In this document: in pieces, positions 8,155 through 16,658 of the stretch | Layout: every line of letters begins with the position of its first letter | Numbering within the stretch: the first letter of the stretch is position 1 | NCBI RefSeq assembly: GCF_016904955.1 | Contig: NZ_JADIKE010000020.1 | Coordinates: 1 to 32,103 of the forward strand | DNA length: 32,103 bases | Reading direction: 5' to 3' | Source: Dyella flava | Lineage (GTDB): Bacteria; Pseudomonadota; Gammaproteobacteria; Xanthomonadales; Rhodanobacteraceae | Made by a program: the position numbers and the translations under genes | Notes under the pieces: model-generated | Databases searched by the model: none | Seen by the model: the letters and a program-made list of their open reading frames with translations, nothing else | What the model was told of the DNA's origin: nothing

Positions 8155-9120
8155 CTAATTGCTCACGGCACGCGCGAGAAACACCGAGAAAAGGCCGGAC
8201 GCGTCGGTCCATTCGTGCATCGGCAACCATCCACCCGCACTCAGCAGCACGGCAGCACCGCGCGGGTCGTATTTGTGGCTGTTTTCAGTGTGGATGGTCT
8301 GCCTGGCTTGCATCTTGAAAGCATAGCCATCCACCTTGAAGGACACATCGCGCATAGCCTCCAGGTGCATCTCCACGCGTGATTGCTTCGTGTTCCAGCG
8401 GGCCCGGTGGCGAAAGGCGTTCAGCGGAATGGTGCCATCAAGATCGCGGTTGATGCGTTCAAGCAGATTCAAATTGAACTGTGCGGTGACCCCTTGCGCA
8501 TCGTCATAGGCGGGCAACAAGATACGTTCGTCCTTGACTCGATCGATGCCGATCAACAGCATGGCGTCCGGGCCCAAGGTTTTGGCCATGCGACGCAGCA
8601 GGTCCACCGCTTCGGTCACGAGCAGATTGCCGATGGTCGAGCCGGGGAAAAAGCCAAGGTAAGGCGGCTGCATCGATGCGGGCAGCGAAACCTGCGAGGA
8701 GAAATCCGCCTGCACGGGGTGAATCGGCAAGCCTGGAAATTGCTCCCTCAGCGCACCGGCGGATTCCATCAGGAACTCTCCGGAAATGTCGATGGGCACA
8801 TAGGCACACGGCTCCACCGCCGATAACAGCAGCGGCGTTTTCGCCGAGGAACCCGAGCCGTATTCCACCACCGTGCGCCCGGGACCTATCAGGCGCGCCA
8901 TGTCGTGGCCATGCGTATGCAGGATTTCCCGCTCTGCGCGCGTGGGGTAGTACTCAGGCAGGCGCGTGATGTCTTCAAACAATTCAGAGCCACGATGATC
9001 GTAGAACCAGCGCGGCGGAATCGCCGGCTGAAGTTGCGAGAGACCGCTCAGGACGTCCTTGCGGAACGCCAGGTCCCCCAACGTCGGCTCCACCAGGTCC
9101 ATATCTGACATGAAATTCAT
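8155..9120 (-). CDS. egtD: L-histidine N(alpha)-methyltransferase EgtD
   Basis: This 321-aa SAM-dependent methyltransferase converts histidine to hercynine (trimethyl-histidine), the first step of ergothioneine synthesis. It has the EgtD N-terminal signature IPPRWFYDHRGSELFEDITRLPEYYPTR split across residues 34-61, the SAM motif VVEYGSGSSAKT (about 84-95), YVPIDIS, and FFPGSTIGN. The length is normal. Its ATG overlaps the egtB stop codon by one base (TAATG), with GAGG of the upstream gene serving as ribosome site, so the two are translationally coupled. No separate egtC or egtE is present. Confidence 0.93.
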   Translation of the reverse strand: MNFMSDMDLVEPTLGDLAFRKDVLSGLSQLQPAIPPRWFYDHRGSELFEDITRLPEYYPTRAEREILHTHGHDMARLIGPGRTVVEYGSGSSAKTPLLLSAVEPCAYVPIDISGEFLMESAGALREQFPGLPIHPVQADFSSQVSLPASMQPPYLGFFPGSTIGNLLVTEAVDLLRRMAKTLGPDAMLLIGIDRVKDERILLPAYDDAQGVTAQFNLNLLERINRDLDGTIPLNAFRHRARWNTKQSRVEMHLEAMRDVSFKVDGYAFKMQARQTIHTENSHKYDPRGAAVLLSAGGWLPMHEWTDASGLFSVFLARAVSN

Positions 9121-10403
9121 TACTGGCTCCTCGCCAATCGCACCCCGGCAAACTGCCAGCGTTGCTGCGGATAGAAAAAATTGCGGTAGCTGGCGCGCAC
9201 ATGTCCGCGTGGTGTCGCAAAGCTGCCACCCTTGAGTACAAATTGCCCGGACATGAACTTGCCGTTGTATTCGCCTACGGCGCCGGTCGCCGGCTGAAAA
9301 CCCGGATATGGCGAAAACGCCGATGCGGTCCATTCCCACACGTCACCAAACAGCTGGCGAATGCCCTGCCCGCCATGATCAGGCATGGGATGAACGGCGC
9401 CGGCTTTATCCAAAAACACTCCGGCCTGGGCGTTGTGATGTTGCGCAGCGCTTTCCCATTCGGCCTCGGTAGGCAGGCGCGCACCGGCCCAGCGCGCATA
9501 CGCGTCGGCCTCGTAATAACTCACGTTGGTCACCGGCGCATCGAGCACCAGGTCGGCCCAGCCGTCCAGACCGAAGCGCTGCACCCAACGGTCTTCCTCG
9601 TCTCGGCGCCAATACAGCGGCGCTTCGATCTGCTGTGAGCGAACCCACGCCCAGCCGTCGGACAACCAATACTTTGACTGCTGATAACCGCCGTCTTCGA
9701 TGAATTGGCGCCATTCGCGATTGGTGACCAATCGATCGGCCAGCGCATGCGGCGAAAGCCAGGTCGTATGGCGAGGGCGCTCGCTGTCAAAGGCGAATCC
9801 TTTCGCATCATCGCCCATCTCGGCCGGGCCTTCACGGCCCACCACCCAACGCAGCGGTGAAGGCACCACCACCGGCTGCGTTGGGGTCCGCACAAAAAGT
9901 GGAGCCTGAAGCGGACTGCTGTAGGTAAGATGCTGCAGATCCATCAGGATCAGTTCCTGGTGCTGCTCCTCGTGATGGCAACCGAGCTCAATGAGCTCGC
10001 GTGCGCGCTGGGGCAAACTTCCCCACGCATCGCGTATATGTGCGTCGACGTACTGGCGGTACGCGTAGACGTTCTCGAGCGAGGGGCGAATGAGCAGTCC
10101 ACGGGATGCGCGAGCAAGACGCTCGCCTTCCGCTTCATAATAACTATTGAAAAGATAGGCGTAACTGGCATCAAACGGCTTATATCCGCTTACGTGATCG
10201 CGCAGCACGAAGGTTTCAAAGAACCACGTGCTATGCGCGAGATGCCATTTCGCCGGCGACGCGTCCGGCATCGACTGCACGGTCGCTTCGGCATCGGAAA
10301 GTGATGCGCACAACCCATCCGTGAGTGCGCGCACGCGATTAAACCGGTCCAGAAGCGCATCCAATACGCCAGGTGCCAATACCGGCAGTTTTTTAGCTGT
10401 CAT
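9120..10403 (-). CDS. egtB: Hercynine oxygenase / ergothioneine synthase EgtB
   Basis: This 427-aa non-haem iron enzyme forms the C-S bond between hercynine and a thiol donor. The N-terminal DinB-like domain (about 15-165) supplies iron ligands, with HLAHSTWFFET near residue 54 and H144-x3-H148-x-E150 in CHHEEQHQEL. The C-terminal FGE/sulfatase-modifying domain (about 180-425) shows FIEDGGYQ, ARLPTEAEWE, GDVWEWTASAF and VLKGGSFATPRGHVRASYRNFF. AAGGAG precedes the ATG at 10403. Whether cysteine or gamma-glutamylcysteine is the donor cannot be read with certainty; the lack of egtC nearby leans toward direct use of cysteine or toward unlinked genes. Confidence 0.93.
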   Translation of the reverse strand: MTAKKLPVLAPGVLDALLDRFNRVRALTDGLCASLSDAEATVQSMPDASPAKWHLAHSTWFFETFVLRDHVSGYKPFDASYAYLFNSYYEAEGERLARASRGLLIRPSLENVYAYRQYVDAHIRDAWGSLPQRARELIELGCHHEEQHQELILMDLQHLTYSSPLQAPLFVRTPTQPVVVPSPLRWVVGREGPAEMGDDAKGFAFDSERPRHTTWLSPHALADRLVTNREWRQFIEDGGYQQSKYWLSDGWAWVRSQQIEAPLYWRRDEEDRWVQRFGLDGWADLVLDAPVTNVSYYEADAYARWAGARLPTEAEWESAAQHHNAQAGVFLDKAGAVHPMPDHGGQGIRQLFGDVWEWTASAFSPYPGFQPATGAVGEYNGKFMSGQFVLKGGSFATPRGHVRASYRNFFYPQQRWQFAGVRLARSQ

Positions 10404-10511
10404 ATAAATCACTCCTTCGCACAACCATAGAGTTGCGAATTGCCATTCTTTGAATAAGACATGTTGAACGTCGGCGTGAATAAAACTCCAAGATCTTCAG
10501 CCGTCTCAGCA

Positions 10512-11069
10512 TCAGATGGGAAAGACCGTAGAGTCCGGCTTCAGTCCATAGAGAAGGCGTTGCTTCATCGACGCCGCGACGGACGCCATGCCCTCGTTTT
10601 GGATACGAACGTTTCGGGCTGTTACATCGACCAGTCGCGGGCCATCGCAGAGCGCGGCAACCAGGTGGGTGTCACCATCCTTTGTGCTATAGGACCGCAC
10701 GGCTGACGACGTATCACAATACGCCGCGCCGCCCGGATTCTGTTCCGGGTCAACATAAAGAACGACGCGCGGAGCAGCCGCTAGTTGTGACTGGCCTTTG
10801 TTGAGCAAGGCGTATTGTTGCTGCGTTGTTCCATAAGGGATCTGCTTCGCCAACTCATCAGAACTTAGCTGCCGAGTGTCGCCATGCACTTCCACCGGCA
10901 TCGTGTTCATCATGGGTTTCCAGCGAAAGTAAGTATCATCAGCAGCAGCCCATTGCGTTCGCAACGTTCCACTGCACCCGGCCACCAAAAGAGCCAGCGG
11001 CATCAGAAATATGGCGTAAAAAATCGCCGTCACGCCCTTTCCAGGGCGCGCTTTCAAGCTTGCTTTCAT
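10512..11069 (-). CDS. Predicted lipoprotein of unknown function
   Basis: This 185-aa protein has a basic N-terminus (MKASLKARPGKG), a hydrophobic stretch of about 18 residues and a lipobox LLVAGC with Cys32 as the lipidation site, so it should be anchored in a membrane facing the periplasm. The mature part includes YVDPEQNPGGAAYCD and HLVAALCDGPRLVD, giving two further Cys that could pair. I recognise no family. GGAG lies 8 nt before the ATG. It is 108 bp upstream of egtB on the same strand; co-transcription with the ergothioneine genes is possible but unproven. Confidence 0.75.
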   Translation of the reverse strand: MKASLKARPGKGVTAIFYAIFLMPLALLVAGCSGTLRTQWAAADDTYFRWKPMMNTMPVEVHGDTRQLSSDELAKQIPYGTTQQQYALLNKGQSQLAAAPRVVLYVDPEQNPGGAAYCDTSSAVRSYSTKDGDTHLVAALCDGPRLVDVTARNVRIQNEGMASVAASMKQRLLYGLKPDSTVFPI

Positions 11070-11437
11070 TGAGCTATCTCCAGTTACATCACGCTGATGA
11101 GCATTTAGTGGCGCCGCGTCAGCGCGAGACTTTCTTTATTCGCGCTTCGATATTCCATCACCCAGCGACGAGAAAATAAAAATGTATTTTCCATTACACA
11201 TATATCGGACGAACTCGTACCAAAAACCGTCAACTGCGGATTGACTATTTACAAAACCAAAGCGATCCATGCGTTCGGCATCTCCAATTTCTGCTATTCA
11301 AACGAAAGAGTGTGCATCGCAAAAAAATCTTGCGTTGCCGTCATTCCCGCGAGATGCTTCACAACAGCCCGGCGAATTTGATTCCATACACTGCAACAGC
11401 CCCTCACTCCTCACTCCTCTCTCTTAGCTCTTCGCTC
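11070..11437. other. 368-bp intergenic region with a half-palindrome repeat
   Basis: This lies between the lipoprotein start and the end of the aldo/keto reductase. It is locally AT-rich (11170-11260), with a weak inverted repeat GAAAATA/TATTTTC at 11172-11191. TTGCCGTCATTCCCGC at 11335-11350 repeats one arm of the palindrome at 1042-1057, preceded at both sites by GCAAAAAA. A pyrimidine-rich stretch with tandem CTCACTC occurs at about 11400-11440. No gene is visible. Confidence 0.55.
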
Positions 11438-12376
11438 CTACCGCCGCGGCACAAACCCAGGCACCCCGGTATCCACCACCGCATTGAGCCTGACTTCCGT
11501 GGTAATGCGCTCCCTTATGTCCTGCATGGCGACCTGCGGCAGCGAGGAAACATCAAAGTTTTCCCTGATGTGCGCCGGGTTGGTCGACGTGGTGAGGAAG
11601 GCCGTACCGCGCGATGCAGCCCACGCCAACGCGACTTGCGCCGGTGTCCTGCCGACATGCTCGGCGATGCGCGTGATCACCGGATCGTCGGTTATTTTCG
11701 GGTCCATGCCATGGCCCAGCGGGGCGAATGCCTGAAACACGATGCCGTGTTGCTCACAGAACTCCAGCAGCTCCCATTCGGGCAGATACGGATGGCACTC
11801 GACCTGCACCACGGCGGGCTTGATGCGCGCCACCGCAACCAGCTCCTTTAACTTGTCCAACGTGATATCGGAAAGCCCGATGGCCTTGACCCGGCCCTCA
11901 TCCACCAGCTGTTCCATCGCCCGCCATGTTTCGACCAGGGTTATCTCTGTGTCGTAGATCGGCGTGCCCTGATCGTTCATCGGATACTGTTCGTCGCCGG
12001 CTTGGAACGCATACGGCGTATGGATCAGATACAAGTCGAGGTAATCGAGCTGCAGGCGATCCAGGCTTGCTTCCAGGGCGGGCTTGACGCGCTCGGGGCG
12101 GTGATTGTTGTTCCATAGCTTGGTGGTGATGAACACGTCATCGCGCGTCACCGTGCCTGCCTCGAACGACTCCTTCAGCGCCTCGCCCACCAGGTCTTCG
12201 GTGCGATAAAGCTCTGCGCCGTCGATGTGCCGGAAGCCCGCTTCCAATGCCTCCTTGATGGCCGGCTTGACCTTGGCGCGATCGGGAATCAGCGAGCCGA
12301 ATCCCATGACGGGGATGGCGCCGCTGCCGTGAGCGAGGGGAATTCTTTTCTGGCGAAAATCTTCAGTCGTATGCAT
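11438..12376 (-). CDS. Aldo/keto reductase
   Basis: This 312-aa NADPH-dependent reductase has the (beta/alpha)8 AKR fold. The catalytic tetrad is visible as Asp52 and Tyr57 in HIDGAELYRTE, Lys86 in ITTKLWNNN and His119 in LYLIHTPYA. The AKR signature LDRLQLDYLDLYLIH is present, and VQVECHPYLPEWELLEFC matches the usual strand and helix. Length is normal. The ATG at 12376 is preferred, although the frame is also open to a GTG that overlaps the stop of the NodT gene. It is the last gene of the efflux operon, 41 bp behind the outer-membrane component, and may reduce a carbonyl form of a pumped toxicant. Confidence 0.9.
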   Translation of the reverse strand: MHTTEDFRQKRIPLAHGSGAIPVMGFGSLIPDRAKVKPAIKEALEAGFRHIDGAELYRTEDLVGEALKESFEAGTVTRDDVFITTKLWNNNHRPERVKPALEASLDRLQLDYLDLYLIHTPYAFQAGDEQYPMNDQGTPIYDTEITLVETWRAMEQLVDEGRVKAIGLSDITLDKLKELVAVARIKPAVVQVECHPYLPEWELLEFCEQHGIVFQAFAPLGHGMDPKITDDPVITRIAEHVGRTPAQVALAWAASRGTAFLTTSTNPAHIRENFDVSSLPQVAMQDIRERITTEVRLNAVVDTGVPGFVPRR

Positions 12377-12417
12377 GTTCGTATTCTCTATTTGGGATCT
12401 TGTATTCAATTCGGTAA

Positions 12418-13887
12418 TCACAACTTCCCGTTGTACGCCACACGCTGCTCGGAAGCACCGTTGGCATTGCCGCCGAGGGCCACCGAAAGTTGCACGTTGT
12501 CGAGGTAACGCGCGGTCTTAGCTTGAATCTCGCCGATCAGTGCGCGCTGGTAGCTGCGCTGGGCGTCCAGCACCTGCAGCACACTGGTTTCACCCACCTG
12601 ATAGCCCTGCTGGTTCAACTGAAGGCTGGTCTGGGCGGCGCTCAACGCCTGTTCCTGCGCGGCATATTCTTCTGCGTCGTGGTTGACGCCCTGCAGCACG
12701 TCGGCCACCTGGCCCAACGATTTGATAACGGTCTGCTGGTAGTTGGCGTAGGTCGCCTTGTAGTCGTCGACCGAGGCTTGACGGTTCGCCTTGAGCGTTC
12801 CGCCGGCGTAAAGCGGTCCGGCCAGGCCACCTGCAATACCCCACAGCGTTCCGATGCCAGGGCCCGCCGTGGCGAGCGAAGCGGAGAGCGTGAGGTGCGG
12901 GTACATATCCGCGGTTGCCACGCCGATCGCCGCACTCTGTGCATGGAGCTCGGCTTCCGCTTCGAGAATGTCCGGGCGATTGCGCGCAAGTTCGGACGGC
13001 AGGCTGACGGGGATATCTTGCGGCAGCGTGAAATCGCTCAGATCAAAATCCGGCGCCGTCCATTCACCCGGGCTCTTGCCCACCAGGATCGACAGTGCAT
13101 GCTTTGCGACGTCACGCTGCTGGGTGAGCGGGGGCAGCAGGGTCTGGTCCTGGGCGAGCTGGGTGTTAGCCAGCGCGACATCGAGCTGCGTCGCGCTGCC
13201 GTGCTCATGTGCGCCCTGAACGAGTTCGAGGTTCTTCTGATCGTCCGCGATCAGCACCTGCACCGCAGTGATCTGCGCACGGGCGGATGCGAGCTGGATC
13301 GCCTCGCTGGCGACGTCGCCGGTGACGGTCAGATAGGCCGCGTCAAACTTATGCTTCTGAAATTCGGCTTGTGCTTTGCGTTCCTCGACCAGCCGCTTGT
13401 TACCGCCGAAGATGTCGAAGTCGTAGCTCACTTGCGGCCCGACCGAGTAGAAGTTGGACGTGGCGGTTACGCCGCCGGAGTTCTCCCGCCCACGGCCGCC
13501 TGACGCACCAAATCCCACCTGCGGACGCAGCCTGCCAGCGGCCGACGCAACGGCGTCGTTCGCCTGCGCGATGGTTGCATCGGCCGCTTCCAGATCGAAA
13601 TTGCCGGTGACGGCCTTGTTCATCACCGCATCGAGCTTGGTGGAGCCGAGCGACGTCCACCAATTGCCTTCAATGCTCTTGCCGAGGTCGATGTGCTGAG
13701 TCTGGACTGTCTTGTCGTCACCGCCGAGTTTCTGCTCGGCCTGGGCGTCGTAGTGTTGCGTGGTCGGCGCAGCCGGCTTTTGGAAATTGGGCCCCACCAT
13801 GCACGCGGACAGCAGCATGGCCATGGTGGAGGTAAGTACCAGCGTGCGTGAAGACCGCTTCAACGAAATCGATGTGATCAGTTTCAT
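12418..13887 (-). CDS. NodT/OprM-type outer-membrane efflux lipoprotein
   Basis: This 489-aa protein has a signal peptide ending in lipobox LLSAC (lipidated Cys29), then MVGPNFQKP, the usual opening of RND/MFS outer-membrane factors. Two repeats of long helices follow, with LDLEAADATIAQANDAV-like and ATQLDVALANTQLAQ segments and a C-terminal ETSVLQVLDAQRSYQRAL. It should form the trimeric TolC-like exit duct. GGAG stands 9 nt before the ATG. It lies 18 bp downstream of the MFS pump gene, completing the tripartite set. Confidence 0.93.
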   Translation of the reverse strand: MKLITSISLKRSSRTLVLTSTMAMLLSACMVGPNFQKPAAPTTQHYDAQAEQKLGGDDKTVQTQHIDLGKSIEGNWWTSLGSTKLDAVMNKAVTGNFDLEAADATIAQANDAVASAAGRLRPQVGFGASGGRGRENSGGVTATSNFYSVGPQVSYDFDIFGGNKRLVEERKAQAEFQKHKFDAAYLTVTGDVASEAIQLASARAQITAVQVLIADDQKNLELVQGAHEHGSATQLDVALANTQLAQDQTLLPPLTQQRDVAKHALSILVGKSPGEWTAPDFDLSDFTLPQDIPVSLPSELARNRPDILEAEAELHAQSAAIGVATADMYPHLTLSASLATAGPGIGTLWGIAGGLAGPLYAGGTLKANRQASVDDYKATYANYQQTVIKSLGQVADVLQGVNHDAEEYAAQEQALSAAQTSLQLNQQGYQVGETSVLQVLDAQRSYQRALIGEIQAKTARYLDNVQLSVALGGNANGASEQRVAYNGKL

Positions 13888-13905
13888 GACAGGACTCCAG
13901 GAATA

Positions 13906-15393
13906 TCAGTTGCCGGCACGCGGCTTACGAAGGAAGAGAACCAGGGGACTGGCGACCAGTGCGGTCACCAGCAAAATCTTGAATTGGTCGAAGATGCCGA
14001 CAATCGCCGCCTGACCCGTGACCTCATCGTTCAGCGAAGCGAGTCCCTGCACCGAGAAAACACTGCTGCCGAGGACGTAGGGCCGCAGGTCCTTGGCGAG
14101 CGCCAGGTGCATGCTCTGGGTGTTGTTGAAGAAGAAGATCTGCACGATCGCAATGCCGAGCGTGCTGCCATACAACCGCGCCATGTTGAAGAAGGCGTTG
14201 CCTTCCGGGCGAAGTTTCGGGTCCAGCGTGCTGAAGGCAGTACGGGAAAGGGCGGCCATCACAATGCCCAGGCCGAAGCCCTGCACGATCCCCGCCCACA
14301 CCACCGCGTCCCAATACATCAGCGGCGAGTAGCGAACCATCTTCCAGGTGCCGTAGATCACCAGGCTCAGGCCACCGAGCAGGAACAGCCGGTTGTCGAT
14401 GCGCGGCGACGGACGCGCGGTCAGCAGCAAGCCGCAGACCAGGGCCATGCCGCGCGGAATGGTGATGTTTCCGGTGGTGTGCGCCGGGTAACCGAGCAGT
14501 TCCTCAAGCATCGGCGAAGTCAACGCCAGGGTCGGCAGCAGGATGAAGCCGATCGCAAAGTACATCAGGGTCGAGACAACGAAGTTGCGATCCTTGAACA
14601 AAGCCTTGTCCAGGAAGTGCTGGTCCTTGGTCAGCATGTGCACGATGAACAGATAGAAGCCGAGCGCGGAGGCGATGGCGTCCACCCAGATCTCTCTCGA
14701 GTCAAACCAGTCCATGCGTTCACCGCGATCGAACAGCATCTGCAGCCCCGCAATGCCCATCGTGAAAGCGGCCAGTCCAAAGAAATCGAAAGACGGGGTC
14801 TTCTCGGCCTTCTTCTCGGTCAGGTACAGGCCCATCGTCAACGCGACAAACGTGGCCAGCGGAACACTGAAATAGAAGATCGATTGCCAGCTGATGAATT
14901 CGCTGAGCCAGCCGCCGATGCTCGGGCCGCTGAGCATCCCGGACAGCGACGCCACGGTCCACACCAGACCCATGCGCGGCTGCCGCTGCGGCGGGGTGAC
15001 TTCAAGCAGGATCGCCATCGATATCGGAGCAAGCGTGCCGCTCGCCGCGCCCTGGAGGATGCGGGCTGCCACAAATTGCAGCGGTGTCGTTGCCAGCGTG
15101 TCGAGGAACAGTGCAAGGATGAAAATGCTGATCGATACCTGGAAGACCGTCTTCCTTCCGAATTTCCCCGCCAGCCACGCGGTCATTGGCATGACGATGG
15201 TGGCGGCGGCGATGTAGGCGGTGAACACCCAACCGATCTCGTCGTCGGCCATCGAGAGCGAACCCTGGATGTACAGCAGCGCCGCATTCGGGATCGAGAT
15301 GTTCATCGCCTGCATGAAGGTCGCAAGCAGCGCGGCCATCACCAGCAGCCGGCGAGACGTCGCCTCGGCGGCAGGGTCAAGGGCAGCGTTCAT
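13906..15393 (-). CDS. DHA2-family (EmrB/QacA-type) MFS efflux transporter
   Basis: This 495-aa polytopic inner-membrane protein opens LLVMAALLATFMQAMNISIPNAAL, with the DHA2 motif of TM1. It shows the loop motif LAGKFGRKTVF (motif A), RILQGAASGTLAPIS, and GPSIGGWLSEFISWQSIFYF (motif C region), the last typical of EmrB. About 13-14 hydrophobic segments can be counted. It should export hydrophobic toxicants by proton antiport. Its ATG overlaps the stop of the adaptor gene (ATGA at 15390-15393), showing translational coupling. Confidence 0.93.
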   Translation of the reverse strand: MNAALDPAAEATSRRLLVMAALLATFMQAMNISIPNAALLYIQGSLSMADDEIGWVFTAYIAAATIVMPMTAWLAGKFGRKTVFQVSISIFILALFLDTLATTPLQFVAARILQGAASGTLAPISMAILLEVTPPQRQPRMGLVWTVASLSGMLSGPSIGGWLSEFISWQSIFYFSVPLATFVALTMGLYLTEKKAEKTPSFDFFGLAAFTMGIAGLQMLFDRGERMDWFDSREIWVDAIASALGFYLFIVHMLTKDQHFLDKALFKDRNFVVSTLMYFAIGFILLPTLALTSPMLEELLGYPAHTTGNITIPRGMALVCGLLLTARPSPRIDNRLFLLGGLSLVIYGTWKMVRYSPLMYWDAVVWAGIVQGFGLGIVMAALSRTAFSTLDPKLRPEGNAFFNMARLYGSTLGIAIVQIFFFNNTQSMHLALAKDLRPYVLGSSVFSVQGLASLNDEVTGQAAIVGIFDQFKILLVTALVASPLVLFLRKPRAGN

Positions 15394-16493
15394 TGCAGTG
15401 CCCCGGTGCCAGCACTTGCCACGTACGCGTGCTGCCGGGTATCGACGTGTGCGGTGACGCTCATGCCCGAATACAGCGGACGCTGCGGATCGAGTTGGTC
15501 GAACTCCAGGCGCACCGGCAAACGCTGCACCACCTTCACCCAGTTGCCGGTGGCATTTTCCGGCGGCAACACCGCGAATTCCGAGCCCGTGCCGGGAGCG
15601 ATGCTGACCACGTGTGCTTTGAACGGATGCCCAGGATAGGTATCGACATCGATGATCGCCGACTGGCCCGGACGCATATACGTCATGCCGGTTTCGCGGA
15701 AATTGGCCTCGACCCAGATGCGGCGGCTGGACATCATCGAGAACTCGGTGGCGCCGCTATTGACGTAATCGCCCACCTGCAGATCGTCGACCCGGGTGAC
15801 GACGCCATCGTCCGGCGCCACCACCGTCGTGTAGGAAAGATCGAGCCGGGCGCGATCCAGTTGCGCCTTCGCCTCACGCACCATCGGGTGTTGATCGACC
15901 GGGATATCCGGATTGCCGTCCAATTCGGCGACGGTGTTGGCAACATCCTGCTGCGCCGACGCAATGTGTTGTTGTGCGACGGTGAGATCGGACTCCGACT
16001 GCTCAAACGCGGAACGCGAGGTGAAATCGGTGGCGAGCAGCGCTTTCTTGCGCGCGTATTCACGCTGGTCGAAGTCAGCCGTCGCCTTGGCGGCGTCAAC
16101 ATCGGCCAATTGGCTGTGATACGTCGCCTTGAGCGCTTCGACCTGCAGACGCGCACTGTTGAGCTTGGCCTCATCCTGCTCCACCGCAATGCGGTAGGGC
16201 TCGGGATCGACCTGGAACAGCAGTTGGCCCGCGCGCACCTTCTGGTTGTCGCGCACCGCGATCTGCACCACCTGGCCGGGGACCCGGGCATTGATGGAAA
16301 CCTTCGCGGCCTGCACGAAGGCGTCGTCGGTCATCACTTCATGGGCGCGAGCCAGGTATTCGGCGGCGCCGCCGATCGCCAGCACCAGCGGCACACCCGC
16401 CATCAGGGGAACGCGCAGCTTCGCCTTGAGGCTGCGGGGCGGCTTGGCGGGTGCGGCCGCCCTTTCAACTATTTCTTCAGACTGCTTTTGCAT
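15390..16493 (-). CDS. HlyD/EmrA-family periplasmic adaptor subunit
   Basis: This 367-aa membrane-fusion protein has one N-terminal transmembrane helix (VPLMAGVPLVLAIGGAAEYL, about 28-47). TDDAFVQAAKVSINARVPGQV and VRAGQLLFQVDPEPY form the first lipoyl half. A coiled-coil hairpin runs from about 100 to 215, rich in Ala and Gln, followed by the second lipoyl half TVVAPDDGVVTRVDDLQVGDYV. It bridges the inner-membrane pump and the outer-membrane duct. The ATG at 16493 has GAGG 8 nt upstream. It is the first gene of the efflux operon and is divergent from the TetR gene. Confidence 0.93.
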   Translation of the reverse strand: MQKQSEEIVERAAAPAKPPRSLKAKLRVPLMAGVPLVLAIGGAAEYLARAHEVMTDDAFVQAAKVSINARVPGQVVQIAVRDNQKVRAGQLLFQVDPEPYRIAVEQDEAKLNSARLQVEALKATYHSQLADVDAAKATADFDQREYARKKALLATDFTSRSAFEQSESDLTVAQQHIASAQQDVANTVAELDGNPDIPVDQHPMVREAKAQLDRARLDLSYTTVVAPDDGVVTRVDDLQVGDYVNSGATEFSMMSSRRIWVEANFRETGMTYMRPGQSAIIDVDTYPGHPFKAHVVSIAPGTGSEFAVLPPENATGNWVKVVQRLPVRLEFDQLDPQRPLYSGMSVTAHVDTRQHAYVASAGTGALQ

Positions 16494-16586
16494 GACAGAT
16501 TCCTCAATGAGTGCAGGAATCAAGCGGTGACCGTCGGCTTTGCCTTTTCCCCCGACCAGCTTCACGCTCAGATTCCAAAGGTTGAA

Positions 16587-16658
16587 TTTTGTACCTGTTC
16601 GAATAATAATCTCGCCGCTCATACGAGGTCAAGCATTTTTATGCAAATTGGTACAAAA
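16587..16658. promoter_or_regulatory. Candidate TetR operator half-sites flanking the divergent promoters
   Basis: TTTTGTACC (16587-16595) and its exact reverse complement GGTACAAAA (16650-16658) lie 54 nt apart in and next to the 147-bp region between the adaptor gene and tetR. The right arm is inside the first codons of tetR. A single dimer would not span 54 nt, so this suggests two sites or DNA looping. Local TetR autoregulation and control of the pump is the natural inference. Confidence 0.4.

Noticed and set aside
12490..13503. A 337-codon + frame opposite the NodT gene
   Set aside because: It is antisense to a well-supported outer-membrane factor and shows no signal peptide or motif.
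13984..15639. A 551-codon open frame on + across the MFS pump gene
   Set aside because: It is antisense to a gene with clear transporter motifs, is rich in Arg, Gln, His and Glu with no domain, and arises from high-GC codon bias.
15393..16640. Extension of the TetR frame upstream for over 400 codons
   Set aside because: The extra part is antisense to the HlyD gene. TetR proteins of this group start at the basic leader, so the ATG at 16641 was used.
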